Below, in pieces: positions 1 through 8,097 of a stretch of 64,000 nt of DNA. This stretch comes from Paludifilum halophilum. GTDB lineage: Bacteria; Bacillota; Bacilli; Thermoactinomycetales; DSM-45169. Where the stretch lies: assembly GCF_002245355.1 (NCBI RefSeq), contig NZ_NOWF01000001.1:496001-560000 (forward strand), in the 5' to 3' direction. The notes beneath the pieces were generated by a model, which ran no database searches, had not been told where the DNA came from, and saw only the letters and a list, made by a program, of their open reading frames with translations. The position numbers were made by a program, and so were the translations under genes. Each line of letters opens with the position of its first letter. Position 1 is the stretch's first letter.

Positions 1-678
1 TCCGTTGATGCGACGCGGTTCTCCTCCCGTCTCTGACAAGAACCGAAATCCGAAAGTCGGCCAGCGCGGGGGATTTTTATCAAAGATCCATACCGGAAAA
101 TTGCTCAGTACGCCTCCATCCACCACATAACTGACCGCTTTGGAAGCGCGGTGATAAACTTTGACCGGATCGAAAAAGAGGGGGATGGAACAACTCATCC
201 GCACGGCTCGCGCGACGGAGAACTTTGCGGGATGGATCCCGTAATCCTCCAAATCCCGGGGTAAAACCAGCAAGTTTCTCCGGCTGATGTCGGAAGCGAT
301 GATCGAAAGCTCCCGTTCCTTCAAGTCGGCAAAGGTATAAACCCCCTTTTCCGCCAAAAGCCCCCCCACCCACTGCTCCAGGGGTTTCCCGGGATACAGC
401 CCCTTATGAATCCACAGACGAAGAACGGTTCCAATCCAGGGAATTTTATGCCAGGTATCAGGAGTGAACCGGGTAAAATCATGTTGATATAACAGTCGAT
501 ACAGTTCCCCACTCCGATAACCGGCGGCCAACAAAGAAGCGATGATCGCCCCCGCCGATGTCCCGGCCAGCCGTTTCCATTCGTACCCCTTCTCCTCCGC
601 CACGCTCAAAGCTCCCACTAAACCGAAGGCCTTAATCCCTCCACCCTCCAGCACAGCATCCGCGCGAATGGAAAACAC
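1..678 (-). CDS. Patatin-like phospholipase family protein (3' end cut by window edge)
   Basis: The minus-strand frame reads without a stop from position 678 to the window edge (226 codons). Near the N terminus it shows a GGGIKAFG oxyanion-type glycine loop, then the GTSAG nucleophile elbow (GxSxG, catalytic Ser). The DGG motif carrying the catalytic Asp is in VVDGGVLSNFPVW, coded near 90-125. Glycine loop, Ser elbow and DGG are the signature of bacterial patatin-like serine acyl hydrolases, which act on lipids by a Ser-Asp dyad. Substrate and location cannot be told; no signal peptide is seen. The start is taken as GTG at 678, nine bases after an in-frame stop. Its ribosome site is weak, so the start is uncertain. 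The C terminus lies outside the window. Confidence 0.85.
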   Translation of the reverse strand, partial: MFSIRADAVLEGGGIKAFGLVGALSVAEEKGYEWKRLAGTSAGAIIASLLAAGYRSGELYRLLYQHDFTRFTPDTWHKIPWIGTVLRLWIHKGLYPGKPLEQWVGGLLAEKGVYTFADLKERELSIIASDISRRNLLVLPRDLEDYGIHPAKFSVARAVRMSCSIPLFFDPVKVYHRASKAVSYVVDGGVLSNFPVWIFDKNPPRWPTFGFRFLSETGGEPRRING

Positions 679-775
679 CCCCTGTTAGGATGAGACACCC
701 TACACCTTTCGCTTTATGTGTATGCCGACGATCGATAAAAAACCCCCATGGCCGGCCACAGGGTTCGATTCATCA

Positions 776-1213
776 TCAGGGACTCATATCTTCTTCCACC
801 TCGTCCGCCTCTTTGAGAGCTCGCAGTTCCGCAATCCTCTCCGGATTTTTCTGAAAATATTCCACCAGGTATTCAATGCTGGTAATGGAATCCCAACTGA
901 GATGATGTTCAATTCCTTCGACATCGTCATAGATGAGCTCCTCACTGACTCCGATGATACGCAGGAATTCCTCCAACAACGTATGCCGGTCCACTAACCG
1001 CTTTCCGATCTTTTTTCCTTTTGACGTCAGAACCAGTCCGCGGTATTTCTCGTAGACCAGGTATTTACTCTGGTCGAGCTTTTGAACCATTTTCGTGACA
1101 GACGAGGGATGTACCTCCAACGCCTCCGCAATATCGGAAACCCGTGCATACCCTTTTGTATCGATCAGTTTATAAATGTTCTCCAGATAATCTTCCATAC
1201 TCGGCGTCGGCAT
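776..1213 (-). CDS. mntR: Manganese-dependent transcriptional regulator MntR (DtxR family)
   Basis: A 145-residue protein, nearly collinear with Bacillus subtilis MntR from PSMEDY to GIEHHLSW. The N-terminal winged helix-turn-helix (about 1-65) contains the recognition segment [13 protein letters not shown]. The Mn-binding residues of the family are all in place: Asp8, Glu11, His77, Glu99, Glu102 and His103. The known role is repression of Mn uptake genes when Mn is plentiful; no Mn transporter is in this window. The start is ATG 1213 because GGGGGAAG precedes it at good spacing; the longer upstream reading has no family support. A TATACT -10-like hexamer lies at 1312-1317 on the minus strand. 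Confidence 0.95.
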   Translation of the reverse strand: MPTPSMEDYLENIYKLIDTKGYARVSDIAEALEVHPSSVTKMVQKLDQSKYLVYEKYRGLVLTSKGKKIGKRLVDRHTLLEEFLRIIGVSEELIYDDVEGIEHHLSWDSITSIEYLVEYFQKNPERIAELRALKEADEVEEDMSP

Positions 1214-1430
1214 GTCACTTCCCCCTATCCACATTCTGCTGACCCGCCGCTGTCGACGAAACATATTCCCGCCGCTTATTACATAGGCACGGGATTCACA
1301 CTCGCATGAGAAGTATACCATATATTTATCGATCCATGGATAATCGGGCTTAACCTTCTTACGATCCCCTTACGATCCTTTCCGATCGAATACTCATCGA
1401 CTCCGTCGCATTTCGCCACCTCCACAAACA

Positions 1431-1459
1431 TTGTCATATCATTCAAAATAAAGTATGAT
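1431..1459 (+). promoter_or_regulatory. Sigma-A promoter of the DinB-like gene
   Basis: TTGTCA (1431-1436) and TATGAT (1454-1459) are separated by exactly 17 bases. The -10 hexamer covers the ATG at 1455, so that ATG cannot be the start codon; translation must begin at 1488 or 1494. Confidence 0.7.
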
Positions 1460-1493
1460 GGATGGACTAAAAAAACAGACAGGTGGGATGACA

Positions 1494-1958
1494 GTGAATC
1501 ATTTTTTAATAACGCAATTTGAGATGGGCCGGGAACGTCTGCAATCCTTTTTACAATCCACCCCCGAAACGTTATCCGATCAAATGCCGAAAGGATTCAA
1601 CAACACGATTCATTGGAACGCAGGCCACATCTTAACGGTGGCTGATGCATTGTTCGAGTTAAAGATGCTTCCCCCGAAATATAAGGAGTTATTCTGGAAT
1701 GGAACAAAACCCGCGGATTGGACGGGAGACGTCCCTTCTCTGAAAACCTTGATCTCTCAATTACAAGAACAGATGGAACCCATCAAAGAAACCCTCAGCG
1801 ACGGATTGGAAAAGAAGTTGGAAAAACCCATTCAACTCCCGAATGGTTACCAAATGGAAACGACAGGATCCGTCGTCGGTTTCAATAATTCTCATGAAGC
1901 GATACACATGGGATATATGAACGCATTGAAACGAACGATCGAAGGGCAAAGCCAATAA
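1494..1958 (+). CDS. DinB/YfiT-like four-helix-bundle protein
   Basis: A 154-residue protein of the DinB superfamily of putative metal-dependent four-helix-bundle enzymes. The family pattern is visible: a first helix NHFLITQFEMGRERL, an NTIHWNAGHIL segment with a candidate metal His, and a C-terminal SHEAIHMGYMNALKR helix with two further His. Members act as thiol-dependent transferases or hydrolases, but the substrate here is unknown. The start is GTG 1494, six bases after AGGTGGG; ATG 1488 is the alternative. It is monocistronic, with its own promoter, and is followed by the spacer before hutH. Confidence 0.75.
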   Translation: MNHFLITQFEMGRERLQSFLQSTPETLSDQMPKGFNNTIHWNAGHILTVADALFELKMLPPKYKELFWNGTKPADWTGDVPSLKTLISQLQEQMEPIKETLSDGLEKKLEKPIQLPNGYQMETTGSVVGFNNSHEAIHMGYMNALKRTIEGQSQ

Positions 1959-2044
1959 GAGTGACCTCGGATGGGGCATCGCCGTGAAAAAAAGAAACCC
2001 GGAAAAGCTTTTCTGAATACAATACACCAATCACTCCACGGGGC

Positions 2045-2058
2045 TGAAAACGCTGACT
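2045..2058 (+). promoter_or_regulatory. Candidate cre site (CcpA) upstream of hutH
   Basis: TGAAAACGCTGACT matches the catabolite responsive element TGWAANCGNTNWCA at 13 of 14 positions. It lies about 70 bases upstream of the candidate hut promoter. Histidine degradation is a known carbon-catabolite target in Bacillus, so the site is plausible but untested. Confidence 0.45.
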
Positions 2059-2102
2059 TCATCTTCAACACAGCGGCGTTGAGCGTTCACAACAACCCGC
2101 CC

Positions 2103-2131
2103 TTTATCCTTGTGCCGCTTTGGAGTACAAT
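2103..2131 (+). promoter_or_regulatory. Candidate hutH promoter
   Basis: TTTATC, 17 bases, then TACAAT (2126-2131). The -10 is good and the -35 weak. Initiation near 2138 would give a leader of about 190 nt containing the attenuator. Confidence 0.45.
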
Positions 2132-2137
2132 GAGAGA

Positions 2138-2288
2138 GAAATCTTGAAATGAGATGAGTGGTTGAAATGGGACGGATCCTGTTTCGATATCACCCCACAG
2201 GGGTGAATCCTGACAACAGGAAACCTTCCGCAACGGCGGCTGCTTCCGTTGGGGGGATCAGGTTTTAATAACCTGATCCCCCTTTTTC
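2138..2288 (+). promoter_or_regulatory. Structured hutH leader with intrinsic terminator (attenuator)
   Basis: The leader can fold as a stem CCTGTT (2178-2183) with AACAGG (2215-2220) enclosing the hairpin CACCCC-ACA-GGGGTG (2191-2205). A hairpin AACGG/CCGTT (2232-2250) follows. A strong rho-independent terminator (arms within 2252-2282, then TTTTT) ends about 38 bases before the hutH ATG. AATCCTGA (2206-2213) can pair, with one mismatch, with the terminator's 5' arm (2258-2265), offering an antiterminator. No known riboswitch or T-box core is recognised. HutP-type antitermination is a precedent, but the UAG-triplet HutP sites are not seen. Confidence 0.6.
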
Positions 2289-2325
2289 GTGCACTCTTCT
2301 CTCAGATAAAGGAGGAAAGCATCCA

Positions 2326-3870
2326 ATGAATTCAACGATCACTTCATCCCAACCCCTTCAGCTCGACGGCGACAGGTTGACTCTGGACGATTTCGCCCGC
2401 GTTGTTGTTTCCGGAAAAACCGTTTCCCTTTCTCCACAAGCTGTAGCCAACATGCGCCGTTCCCGGAACCAAGTAGAAAACCTGGTGCAACGGGAACAAA
2501 CCGTATACGGAGTAACAACGGGCTTCGGAAAATTCAGCGATACTTTCATCGACACCTCTCAGTCCTCTGAACTGCAGCAAAACCTAATCCGCAGCCACGC
2601 CTGCGGTGTCGGCAAGCCCCTGTCCGAGGAAACCGTCCGGGGTATGATGTTGCTTCGGGCCAATGCCTTGGCCAAGGGGTACTCCGGAGTGCGCCCCTCC
2701 ACAGTGGAATTATTGATCGAGCTTTTAAACCGGAAAATCCACCCCGTCGTTCCCAGCCAGGGATCGTTGGGAGCCAGCGGGGACCTCGCCCCTCTGGCCC
2801 ATATGACGCTTCCGCTGTTGGGCGAAGGTGAAGTCTTTCTGCATGGTAAACGAATACCCGCTCGAGAAGCCTTAAACCAGTTCGGTCTGGAACCCGTCGA
2901 TTTGCAGGCGAAAGAAGGTCTGGCTCTGATCAACGGCACGCAGATGATGGCCAGTTTGTCGGCTCTCGCGCTTCTACGGGGAAAGCGGCTTCTCCTCTGT
3001 GCCGATATGATCGCCGCAATGACTATGGAAGCCTTAAACGGGATTCCTCACGCTTATCACTCCCTTCTCCACCAGGCCCGGGGGCAACAAGGACAGACAG
3101 TGACCGCCTCCAACCTTCGCCGCCTGTTGAAAAACAGCGGACGAACCAGCCTTCCCGGAGAAAAACGGGTCCAGGATGCATACAGCCTTCGGTGCGTCCC
3201 CCAAGTTCACGGCGCATCCAAAGACGCCTACCGATACGTGCTGGATATCGTCACCCGGGAACTGAATGCAGCTACAGACAATCCGCTTCTCTTCCCGGTG
3301 GAGGGCGAAGTGATCTCGGGAGGTAATTTCCACGGCCAACCTCTGGCTCTCGCCGCCGACTTTTTGACGATCGCCCTGGCCGAAATCGCCAATATCTCCG
3401 AACGAAGAACCGAGCGCCTGGTAAATCCTCAGTTGAGCGGATTACCCGCTTTTTTAACCCGTCAAGGAGGGCTCAACTCCGGTTACATGATTATGCAGTA
3501 CACCGCCGCCTCCTTGGTGTCGGAAAACAAAACACTGTGTCACCCCGCTTCCGTCGACTCCATCCCTTCTTCCGCCAACCAGGAGGACCATGTCAGCATG
3601 GGTTCCATCAGTGCACGGAAACTGCATTCCGTCATCTCCAATACAGAGCGTGTATTGGCGGTGGAATATCTTTGTGCCGCACAAGGGTTGGAATTCGGAC
3701 AGGGGCCGATGGGATCCGGTACATCGGAGGCCTACTCGATGTTGCGGAAAGAGGTTCCCTCTTTGACCCGGGACCGGGAAGGGCAAGCGGATATTGAACG
3801 AGCTGTGGGCTTAATCCGAAAGAGTTCCATGGTGGAGAATATATCGACAAAGCTCGGATTGGAATACTGA
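2326..3870 (+). CDS. hutH: Histidine ammonia-lyase HutH
   Basis: At 514 residues it has the usual length. The autocatalytic MIO prosthetic group forms from Ala-Ser-Gly at residues 150-152, in GSLGASGDLAPLAHM. The family's YGVTTGFG active-site loop (61-68) and NGTQ segment are present. It converts L-histidine to trans-urocanate and ammonia in the cytosol, the first step of histidine degradation. The ATG start has a strong AAAGGAGGAAA site. hutU, hutI and hutG do not follow; recQ comes next, so the rest of the pathway must lie elsewhere or be absent. Expression is probably governed by the upstream leader terminator and possibly by a cre site. Confidence 0.97.
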   Translation: MNSTITSSQPLQLDGDRLTLDDFARVVVSGKTVSLSPQAVANMRRSRNQVENLVQREQTVYGVTTGFGKFSDTFIDTSQSSELQQNLIRSHACGVGKPLSEETVRGMMLLRANALAKGYSGVRPSTVELLIELLNRKIHPVVPSQGSLGASGDLAPLAHMTLPLLGEGEVFLHGKRIPAREALNQFGLEPVDLQAKEGLALINGTQMMASLSALALLRGKRLLLCADMIAAMTMEALNGIPHAYHSLLHQARGQQGQTVTASNLRRLLKNSGRTSLPGEKRVQDAYSLRCVPQVHGASKDAYRYVLDIVTRELNAATDNPLLFPVEGEVISGGNFHGQPLALAADFLTIALAEIANISERRTERLVNPQLSGLPAFLTRQGGLNSGYMIMQYTAASLVSENKTLCHPASVDSIPSSANQEDHVSMGSISARKLHSVISNTERVLAVEYLCAAQGLEFGQGPMGSGTSEAYSMLRKEVPSLTRDREGQADIERAVGLIRKSSMVENISTKLGLEY

Positions 3871-3994
3871 TCCTTCCGGAAGTGTTCACCATCGCTGAAC
3901 CTATCAAAAACCATCGCTCCTCCCCGTTTTTCCCTGATATACTGATCTCATGGATCGAAGAAAACGAAATGCCGAATCAAAGAGGGGTGATGGT

Positions 3995-6118
3995 TTGTCC
4001 TCGGAGAAAGTCCGTCAGTACTTACAAAACATCTACGGTTACCGTTCTTTTCGCAAAGGCCAGGAGGAAATCGTGAAAAACATTCTGGAAGGGCGGGATA
4101 CCCTCGGGGTGATGCCGACCGGCGGGGGAAAATCGATCTGCTATCAAATTCCCGCGCTGATGATGGATGGGGTGACTCTGGTCATCTCCCCCCTGATCTC
4201 CCTGATGAAGGATCAAGTGGACAACCTCCAGCAATTGGGAATTCCGGCCGCCTCCGTCAACAGCACCCTGTCCGCTTCAGAAACGGAACGATGTTTGCGG
4301 GAGACCTCTCAAGGGGCCTACAAGCTTCTCTATGTCGCCCCGGAACGGTTTGAATCACCTCGATTTCAAACCTTGCTCTCCTCCCTTCCCGTTTCCCTCG
4401 TCACCATTGACGAAGCTCACTGCATTTCCCAGTGGGGGCACGATTTCCGGCCCAGTTACCGTCGGATGGCGGAACAAATCCGTCAACTTCCCCAACACTC
4501 GGTCATCGCCGCTTTTACCGCGACAGCCACCCGGGAAGTTCGCCGGGAAATCGTGGATCTGCTTTCGATCGGCGAGCATGATGTCTTCGTCACCGGATTT
4601 CAGCGGAAAAACCTGTCCTTTTCCGTCCTTCACGGAGAGGAGAAAAGGGCCTTCGTTCTCCGGTACCTCCGGGAACGACCGGAACAGTCGGGGATCATCT
4701 ATTGTTCCACTCGGAAAGAAGTGGATCATCTTCACCAGTTTCTGCTGGATCGCGGATGGGCGGCCGGCAAATACCACGCCGGTCTGTCCGAAGAAGAACG
4801 GCGCGACTCCCAGGAACAATTCGCTTACGACCGGATACAGGCGATGGTGGCCACTAATGCCTTCGGCATGGGGATCGATAAATCCAATGTCCGCTTTGTT
4901 ATCCACTACAACATGCCCCGCAACCTGGAATCCTACTACCAGGAAGCGGGACGGGCCGGCAGGGACGGCGAAGAGAGCGAGTGCACCCTTCTGTTCAACC
5001 CCCGGGATGTTCACACGCAAAGATATCTGATCGAACAGTCCCAACTACCCCCGGAGCGAAAAGCCCGGGAACACGAAAAACTGCAGGCGATCCACCAGTA
5101 CTGCCACACCCAGCAGTGCTTTCAGCACGTCATCATTCGATACTTCGGAGACTCCCCCGGTGAAACTTGCGGAAAATGCGGCAATTGCACCGACACCGGC
5201 GAAAAAGAGGATGTAACGGTAGAGGCGCAGAAGATCTTCTCCTGCATCAAGCGCATGCGGGAACGTTTCGGTGTCTCTCTCATCGCCAAGGTATTGAAGG
5301 GTTCTGCCGATAAACGGGTCAGAGAATTGGGTCTTACCCGCCTTCCCACCTACGGTTTGCTGAAAGAACAGACGAGCAAGGAAATCACTAACCGGATTCA
5401 TCGTTTGATAGCGGATGGCTACCTCTCCCTCACCGAGGGAACCTATCCTGTCGTTCAATTGAACGACCAGGCCGTAGAAGTGCTGAAGGGGGAACAACAG
5501 GTCTTACAACGGGTGACAAAGCGACAGCCCCAGGTACAAGTTAAAAATGAGCTCTTTGAGTCCCTGCGCGGGTTGCGCCGGGAGATTTCCGAACGGGAAC
5601 AGATTCCCCCTTATATGATTTTTCATGACAGTACATTGAAGGAATTGAGCCGGGTGTGTCCCGTGGAGGAATCGACAATGCTGGCCGTTAAAGGAATCGG
5701 AGAGCAAAAGTTTCAGCGTTACGGGCAGGAGTTTCTCTCCTTTTTGCGTTCCTATATCGAAAAAAACGGCCGCCCTCTGGCAACGACAGTGCCTTCTTCC
5801 GCTTCTTCCTCTACCGGTTCCGGGGAAGCGAGTCACCTCACTTCTTACCGCCTTTTTCTGGATGGTGAATCCCCGGAAGCAATCGCGGCTCACCGCAATT
5901 TGTCAACATCGACGGTGGAAAATCATTTATTGCGGTGCGGGAGTGAAGGCCACTCTGTGGATTGGAACCGGCTGATCCCTGAAGGACAGGAAGAAATCAT
6001 CCGTCAAAAGATTGAAGAAATCGGAGCCCAACGATTAAAACCGCTCAAAGAAGCCCTTCCGAATGAAATCAGCTACACCGCGATCAAAGCCGTCATCGCC
6101 AAAGGGATGGAAACTTGA
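3995..6118 (+). CDS. recQ: ATP-dependent DNA helicase RecQ
   Basis: A 707-residue RecQ helicase. Helicase core: motif 0 RSFRKGQEEIV (about 17-27), Walker A MPTGGGKS (40-47), DEAH in TIDEAHCISQWGHDFRP, and motif VI QEAGRAGRDG. Then a zinc-binding RQC part with CGKCGNC, an HRDC domain (roughly 520-595), and a C-terminal helix-turn-helix HTH_40-type domain SYRLFLDGESPEAIA. The extra tail makes it longer than minimal RecQ. It unwinds 3'-5' at recombination intermediates and stalled forks. I prefer TTG 3995, eight bases after AGAGGGG, over ATG 3950, which lacks a ribosome site and lies just after a TATACT-like hexamer (3938-3943). Confidence 0.93.
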   Translation: MSSEKVRQYLQNIYGYRSFRKGQEEIVKNILEGRDTLGVMPTGGGKSICYQIPALMMDGVTLVISPLISLMKDQVDNLQQLGIPAASVNSTLSASETERCLRETSQGAYKLLYVAPERFESPRFQTLLSSLPVSLVTIDEAHCISQWGHDFRPSYRRMAEQIRQLPQHSVIAAFTATATREVRREIVDLLSIGEHDVFVTGFQRKNLSFSVLHGEEKRAFVLRYLRERPEQSGIIYCSTRKEVDHLHQFLLDRGWAAGKYHAGLSEEERRDSQEQFAYDRIQAMVATNAFGMGIDKSNVRFVIHYNMPRNLESYYQEAGRAGRDGEESECTLLFNPRDVHTQRYLIEQSQLPPERKAREHEKLQAIHQYCHTQQCFQHVIIRYFGDSPGETCGKCGNCTDTGEKEDVTVEAQKIFSCIKRMRERFGVSLIAKVLKGSADKRVRELGLTRLPTYGLLKEQTSKEITNRIHRLIADGYLSLTEGTYPVVQLNDQAVEVLKGEQQVLQRVTKRQPQVQVKNELFESLRGLRREISEREQIPPYMIFHDSTLKELSRVCPVEESTMLAVKGIGEQKFQRYGQEFLSFLRSYIEKNGRPLATTVPSSASSSTGSGEASHLTSYRLFLDGESPEAIAAHRNLSTSTVENHLLRCGSEGHSVDWNRLIPEGQEEIIRQKIEEIGAQRLKPLKEALPNEISYTAIKAVIAKGMET

Positions 6119-6126
6119 CTACAAGT

Positions 6127-6398
6127 AAAAAGCCGCTTCGAAGTCTGCTGTTCCGGATTCTCTCCGTAGGGGAGACCGACAAAAATCATTCCAAGGTGGT
6201 CAAAATCGTCGTTTCCTGTCCTCCGTGAATGGAACCGGTACTGGTAAAAACAGCCGTCGGTTTTCCTTCCAGTTCCCCATTTAACCGCAAACCTCCCGCT
6301 GCGTCCAAAACTGTTTCATCTGGGCGTGCATGACACCGAAGCGAAGTCGGAATTCCCCATATAATCCCGTCCGCCCATCGAAGATCATCGTAGTTACA
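6127..6398 (-). pseudogene. Decayed wrbA-like NAD(P)H:quinone oxidoreductase fragment
   Basis: Minus-strand translation gives consecutive WrbA blocks in shifting frames. YDDLRWADGIIWGIPT is followed, after a one-base shift, by RFGVMHAQMKQFW. A second shift gives DAAGGLRLNGELEGKPTAVF then TSTGSIHGGQETTILTTLE and a stop. After loss of the next short segment, GMIFVGLPYGENPEQQ appears. These match the central part of WrbA flavoproteins in order, but both ends are missing and there are at least two frameshifts and an internal deletion. Only about 85 of some 200 codons remain, wedged between the recQ stop and the terminator of the next minus-strand gene. Confidence 0.8.
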
Positions 6399-6422
6399 TC
6401 CGATCCTTTTTATACGAAAAAC

Positions 6423-6453
6423 AAAAAAGACTGCTGACCTCTCGTCAGCAGTC
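6423..6453 (-). terminator. Rho-independent terminator of the metallophosphoesterase gene
   Basis: Arms GACTGCTGA/TCAGCAGTC with a seven-base loop, followed on the minus strand by TTTTTT, just after the stop at 6459. Confidence 0.85.
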
Positions 6454-6458
6454 CCTCT

Positions 6459-7196
6459 TCACTCCTGCAACTCCAGCAAAACGGGTTGGAAATCGATATA
6501 GTCACAAGATACGAGCCGCAATCGGATCCCGTCTACCATCCCTTCCACCGCATCCCGGTGGGCCCGACCGTGAAGGTGTCCATATACGCAAAGGCTCACC
6601 CCGTATTCCTTCATCAGATCCATAAACAACGAGCTTTTGCTTTTCTCTGTCACCGGGGGAAAGTGAAGCATCACAATCCTCTCTCTGTCGGGATGATCTT
6701 TGACAGCCGCCTCAAGGGCGATTTGAAGCCGTCCGGCCTGTCTTTCGTAGATTTTTCGGTCGGTCTCCTCATCCCAGTGATAATCCCCTGGCAGGTTCCA
6801 CCCTCTTGTCCCGGCAACCACCCGATCTTCGACAATCGTGTAGTCGGCATCAATCCACTCCATTCCCTCGGGCAGGACCTCCCGGACCTTTTTTTTGCTT
6901 TGGGCGTAGTAACAATGGTTTCCCGGAGACATCACTTTTTTTCCAGGGAGTTGGCGGATCCAGTCGAAATCGTACCGGGCCTGATTCAGTTTAAGTGCCC
7001 AGCTGATATCCCCCGGAATCAACACGGTATCGGATTCCCGGACGGTTTCAATCCACCGGTCCCGCACTTGTTCGTAATGCCGTTCCCAGCCGAAAATATC
7101 CATCGGTTTGTCCACATCGGTTTCAAAGTTGACATCGTATAAGGAGACCGGTCGATTAAATGAAAGGTGAAGATCACCGATTGCATAAATGCTCAA
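6459..7196 (-). CDS. Calcineurin-like metallophosphoesterase
   Basis: A 245-residue protein with all the dinuclear metallophosphoesterase motifs in order: GDLHL (Asp, His), a PGDISW block (GD), GNHCYY (GNH, proton-donor His), MLHFPP and GHLHGR (GHxH). It probably hydrolyses a phosphomono- or diester in the cytosol, as no signal peptide is seen; the substrate is unknown. The start is TTG 7196, seven bases after AAAGGAAGTGG. The upstream ATG at 7232 would lie next to the -10 box and is rejected. It is monocistronic with its own terminator. Confidence 0.85.
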   Translation of the reverse strand: MSIYAIGDLHLSFNRPVSLYDVNFETDVDKPMDIFGWERHYEQVRDRWIETVRESDTVLIPGDISWALKLNQARYDFDWIRQLPGKKVMSPGNHCYYAQSKKKVREVLPEGMEWIDADYTIVEDRVVAGTRGWNLPGDYHWDEETDRKIYERQAGRLQIALEAAVKDHPDRERIVMLHFPPVTEKSKSSLFMDLMKEYGVSLCVYGHLHGRAHRDAVEGMVDGIRLRLVSCDYIDFQPVLLELQE

Positions 7197-7234
7197 AGCT
7201 CGTCCACTTCCTTTGTTTAGCATCGTCGCCATGC

Positions 7235-7240
7235 ATTATA
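7235..7240 (-). promoter_or_regulatory. -10 element of the metallophosphoesterase promoter
   Basis: A perfect TATAAT on the minus strand. No good -35 is seen at 17 bases. Its position implies initiation near 7228, after the ATG at 7232, which supports the TTG start at 7196. Confidence 0.5.
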
Positions 7241-7379
7241 ACACGACAGGGTCCGTTATGATGAAAAAACGGAAACGACCACTGTCGCACTTTCGACGAA
7301 GGCCCCGCGGACACTGCCCTGCCATTTTCGAAAGAGCTACATAGAATATAGTATTCATTCAGGCGGAAAGGGGGATCCC

Positions 7380-8039
7380 ATGACGCCAAAGAAATGGTAC
7401 GTAGCATTGGGCGATTCCATCACGGTGGGATATTCCGCCGTCGGCCGGCGGGGATTTGTCGACCGATTGGCCGACCGCTTATCACAACAGGGGCACCCTA
7501 TAAACGTCTATAACGCGGCACGAAAAGGGATGACCAGCCGCCTGCTGGTTGACCAGCTGGCCGGTTCACCATACCTGCACCATTTGCTTTACCGGGCGAA
7601 TCTGATTACCTTGTGTATCGGGGGCAATGACCTTTTGTACGCCTATATCCGTTTCTTTCTGTCGGGAGATCCTTCGGTCTATTTCCAGACGGTTTATCAT
7701 TATGAATTCCGTCTCCGCCGAATCTATTCACTCATTCGCTCCCGCTCCTCGGCCCCTCTGTTCACCCTGAACCTCTATAACCCGTTTCCCCATTCCCCTT
7801 CAGCCGTTACCTGGATTTCAGCCATAAATGACCGCATCGAAAAAATCTCGGCGGGTTGGAGTGTCCCGATCATTGATCTGTATCATCACTTTCTCGGATC
7901 GGAACCTTTTTTGATTCGCGGATACCGAACCGGGCACCTGTCCGATTACCGCCTGTTCGGCAGTAATCCTGTTCACCCCAATGATCGGGGCCACCAACTG
8001 ATCGCAAATGCTCTGTGGCCGTGGATTGTCAGTGATTAA
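7380..8039 (+). CDS. SGNH/GDSL-type esterase
   Basis: A 219-residue SGNH hydrolase. Block I GDSITVGY (residues 11-18) carries the nucleophile Ser13. Block II has the NAARKG glycine, block III is GGND, and block V HPNDRGH carries the catalytic Asp and His. Such enzymes are lipases, esterases or deacylases; related B. subtilis proteins are spore or cell-wall associated. No clear signal peptide is seen. AAAGGGGG precedes the ATG at good distance. The gene is convergent with the ribonucleotide reductase and shares a terminator hairpin with it. Confidence 0.85.
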   Translation: MTPKKWYVALGDSITVGYSAVGRRGFVDRLADRLSQQGHPINVYNAARKGMTSRLLVDQLAGSPYLHHLLYRANLITLCIGGNDLLYAYIRFFLSGDPSVYFQTVYHYEFRLRRIYSLIRSRSSAPLFTLNLYNPFPHSPSAVTWISAINDRIEKISAGWSVPIIDLYHHFLGSEPFLIRGYRTGHLSDYRLFGSNPVHPNDRGHQLIANALWPWIVSD

Positions 8040-8044
8040 AATCA

Positions 8045-8074
8045 ATCCCGCATCCGATTTCAGATGCGGGATTC
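8045..8074. terminator. Bidirectional terminator between convergent genes
   Basis: Arms AATCCCGCATC/GATGCGGGATT with a seven-base loop, between the esterase stop (8039) and the nrdJ stop (8098). The flanking T-tracts are short. Confidence 0.7.
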
Positions 8075-8097
8075 AATCCATTCTTAGATGGGATGGA

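Noticed and set aside
2138-2288. hutH leader as a T-box or a known riboswitch
   Set aside because: No GGTGGTACCGCG box and no recognised aptamer core; kept as an unclassified attenuator.
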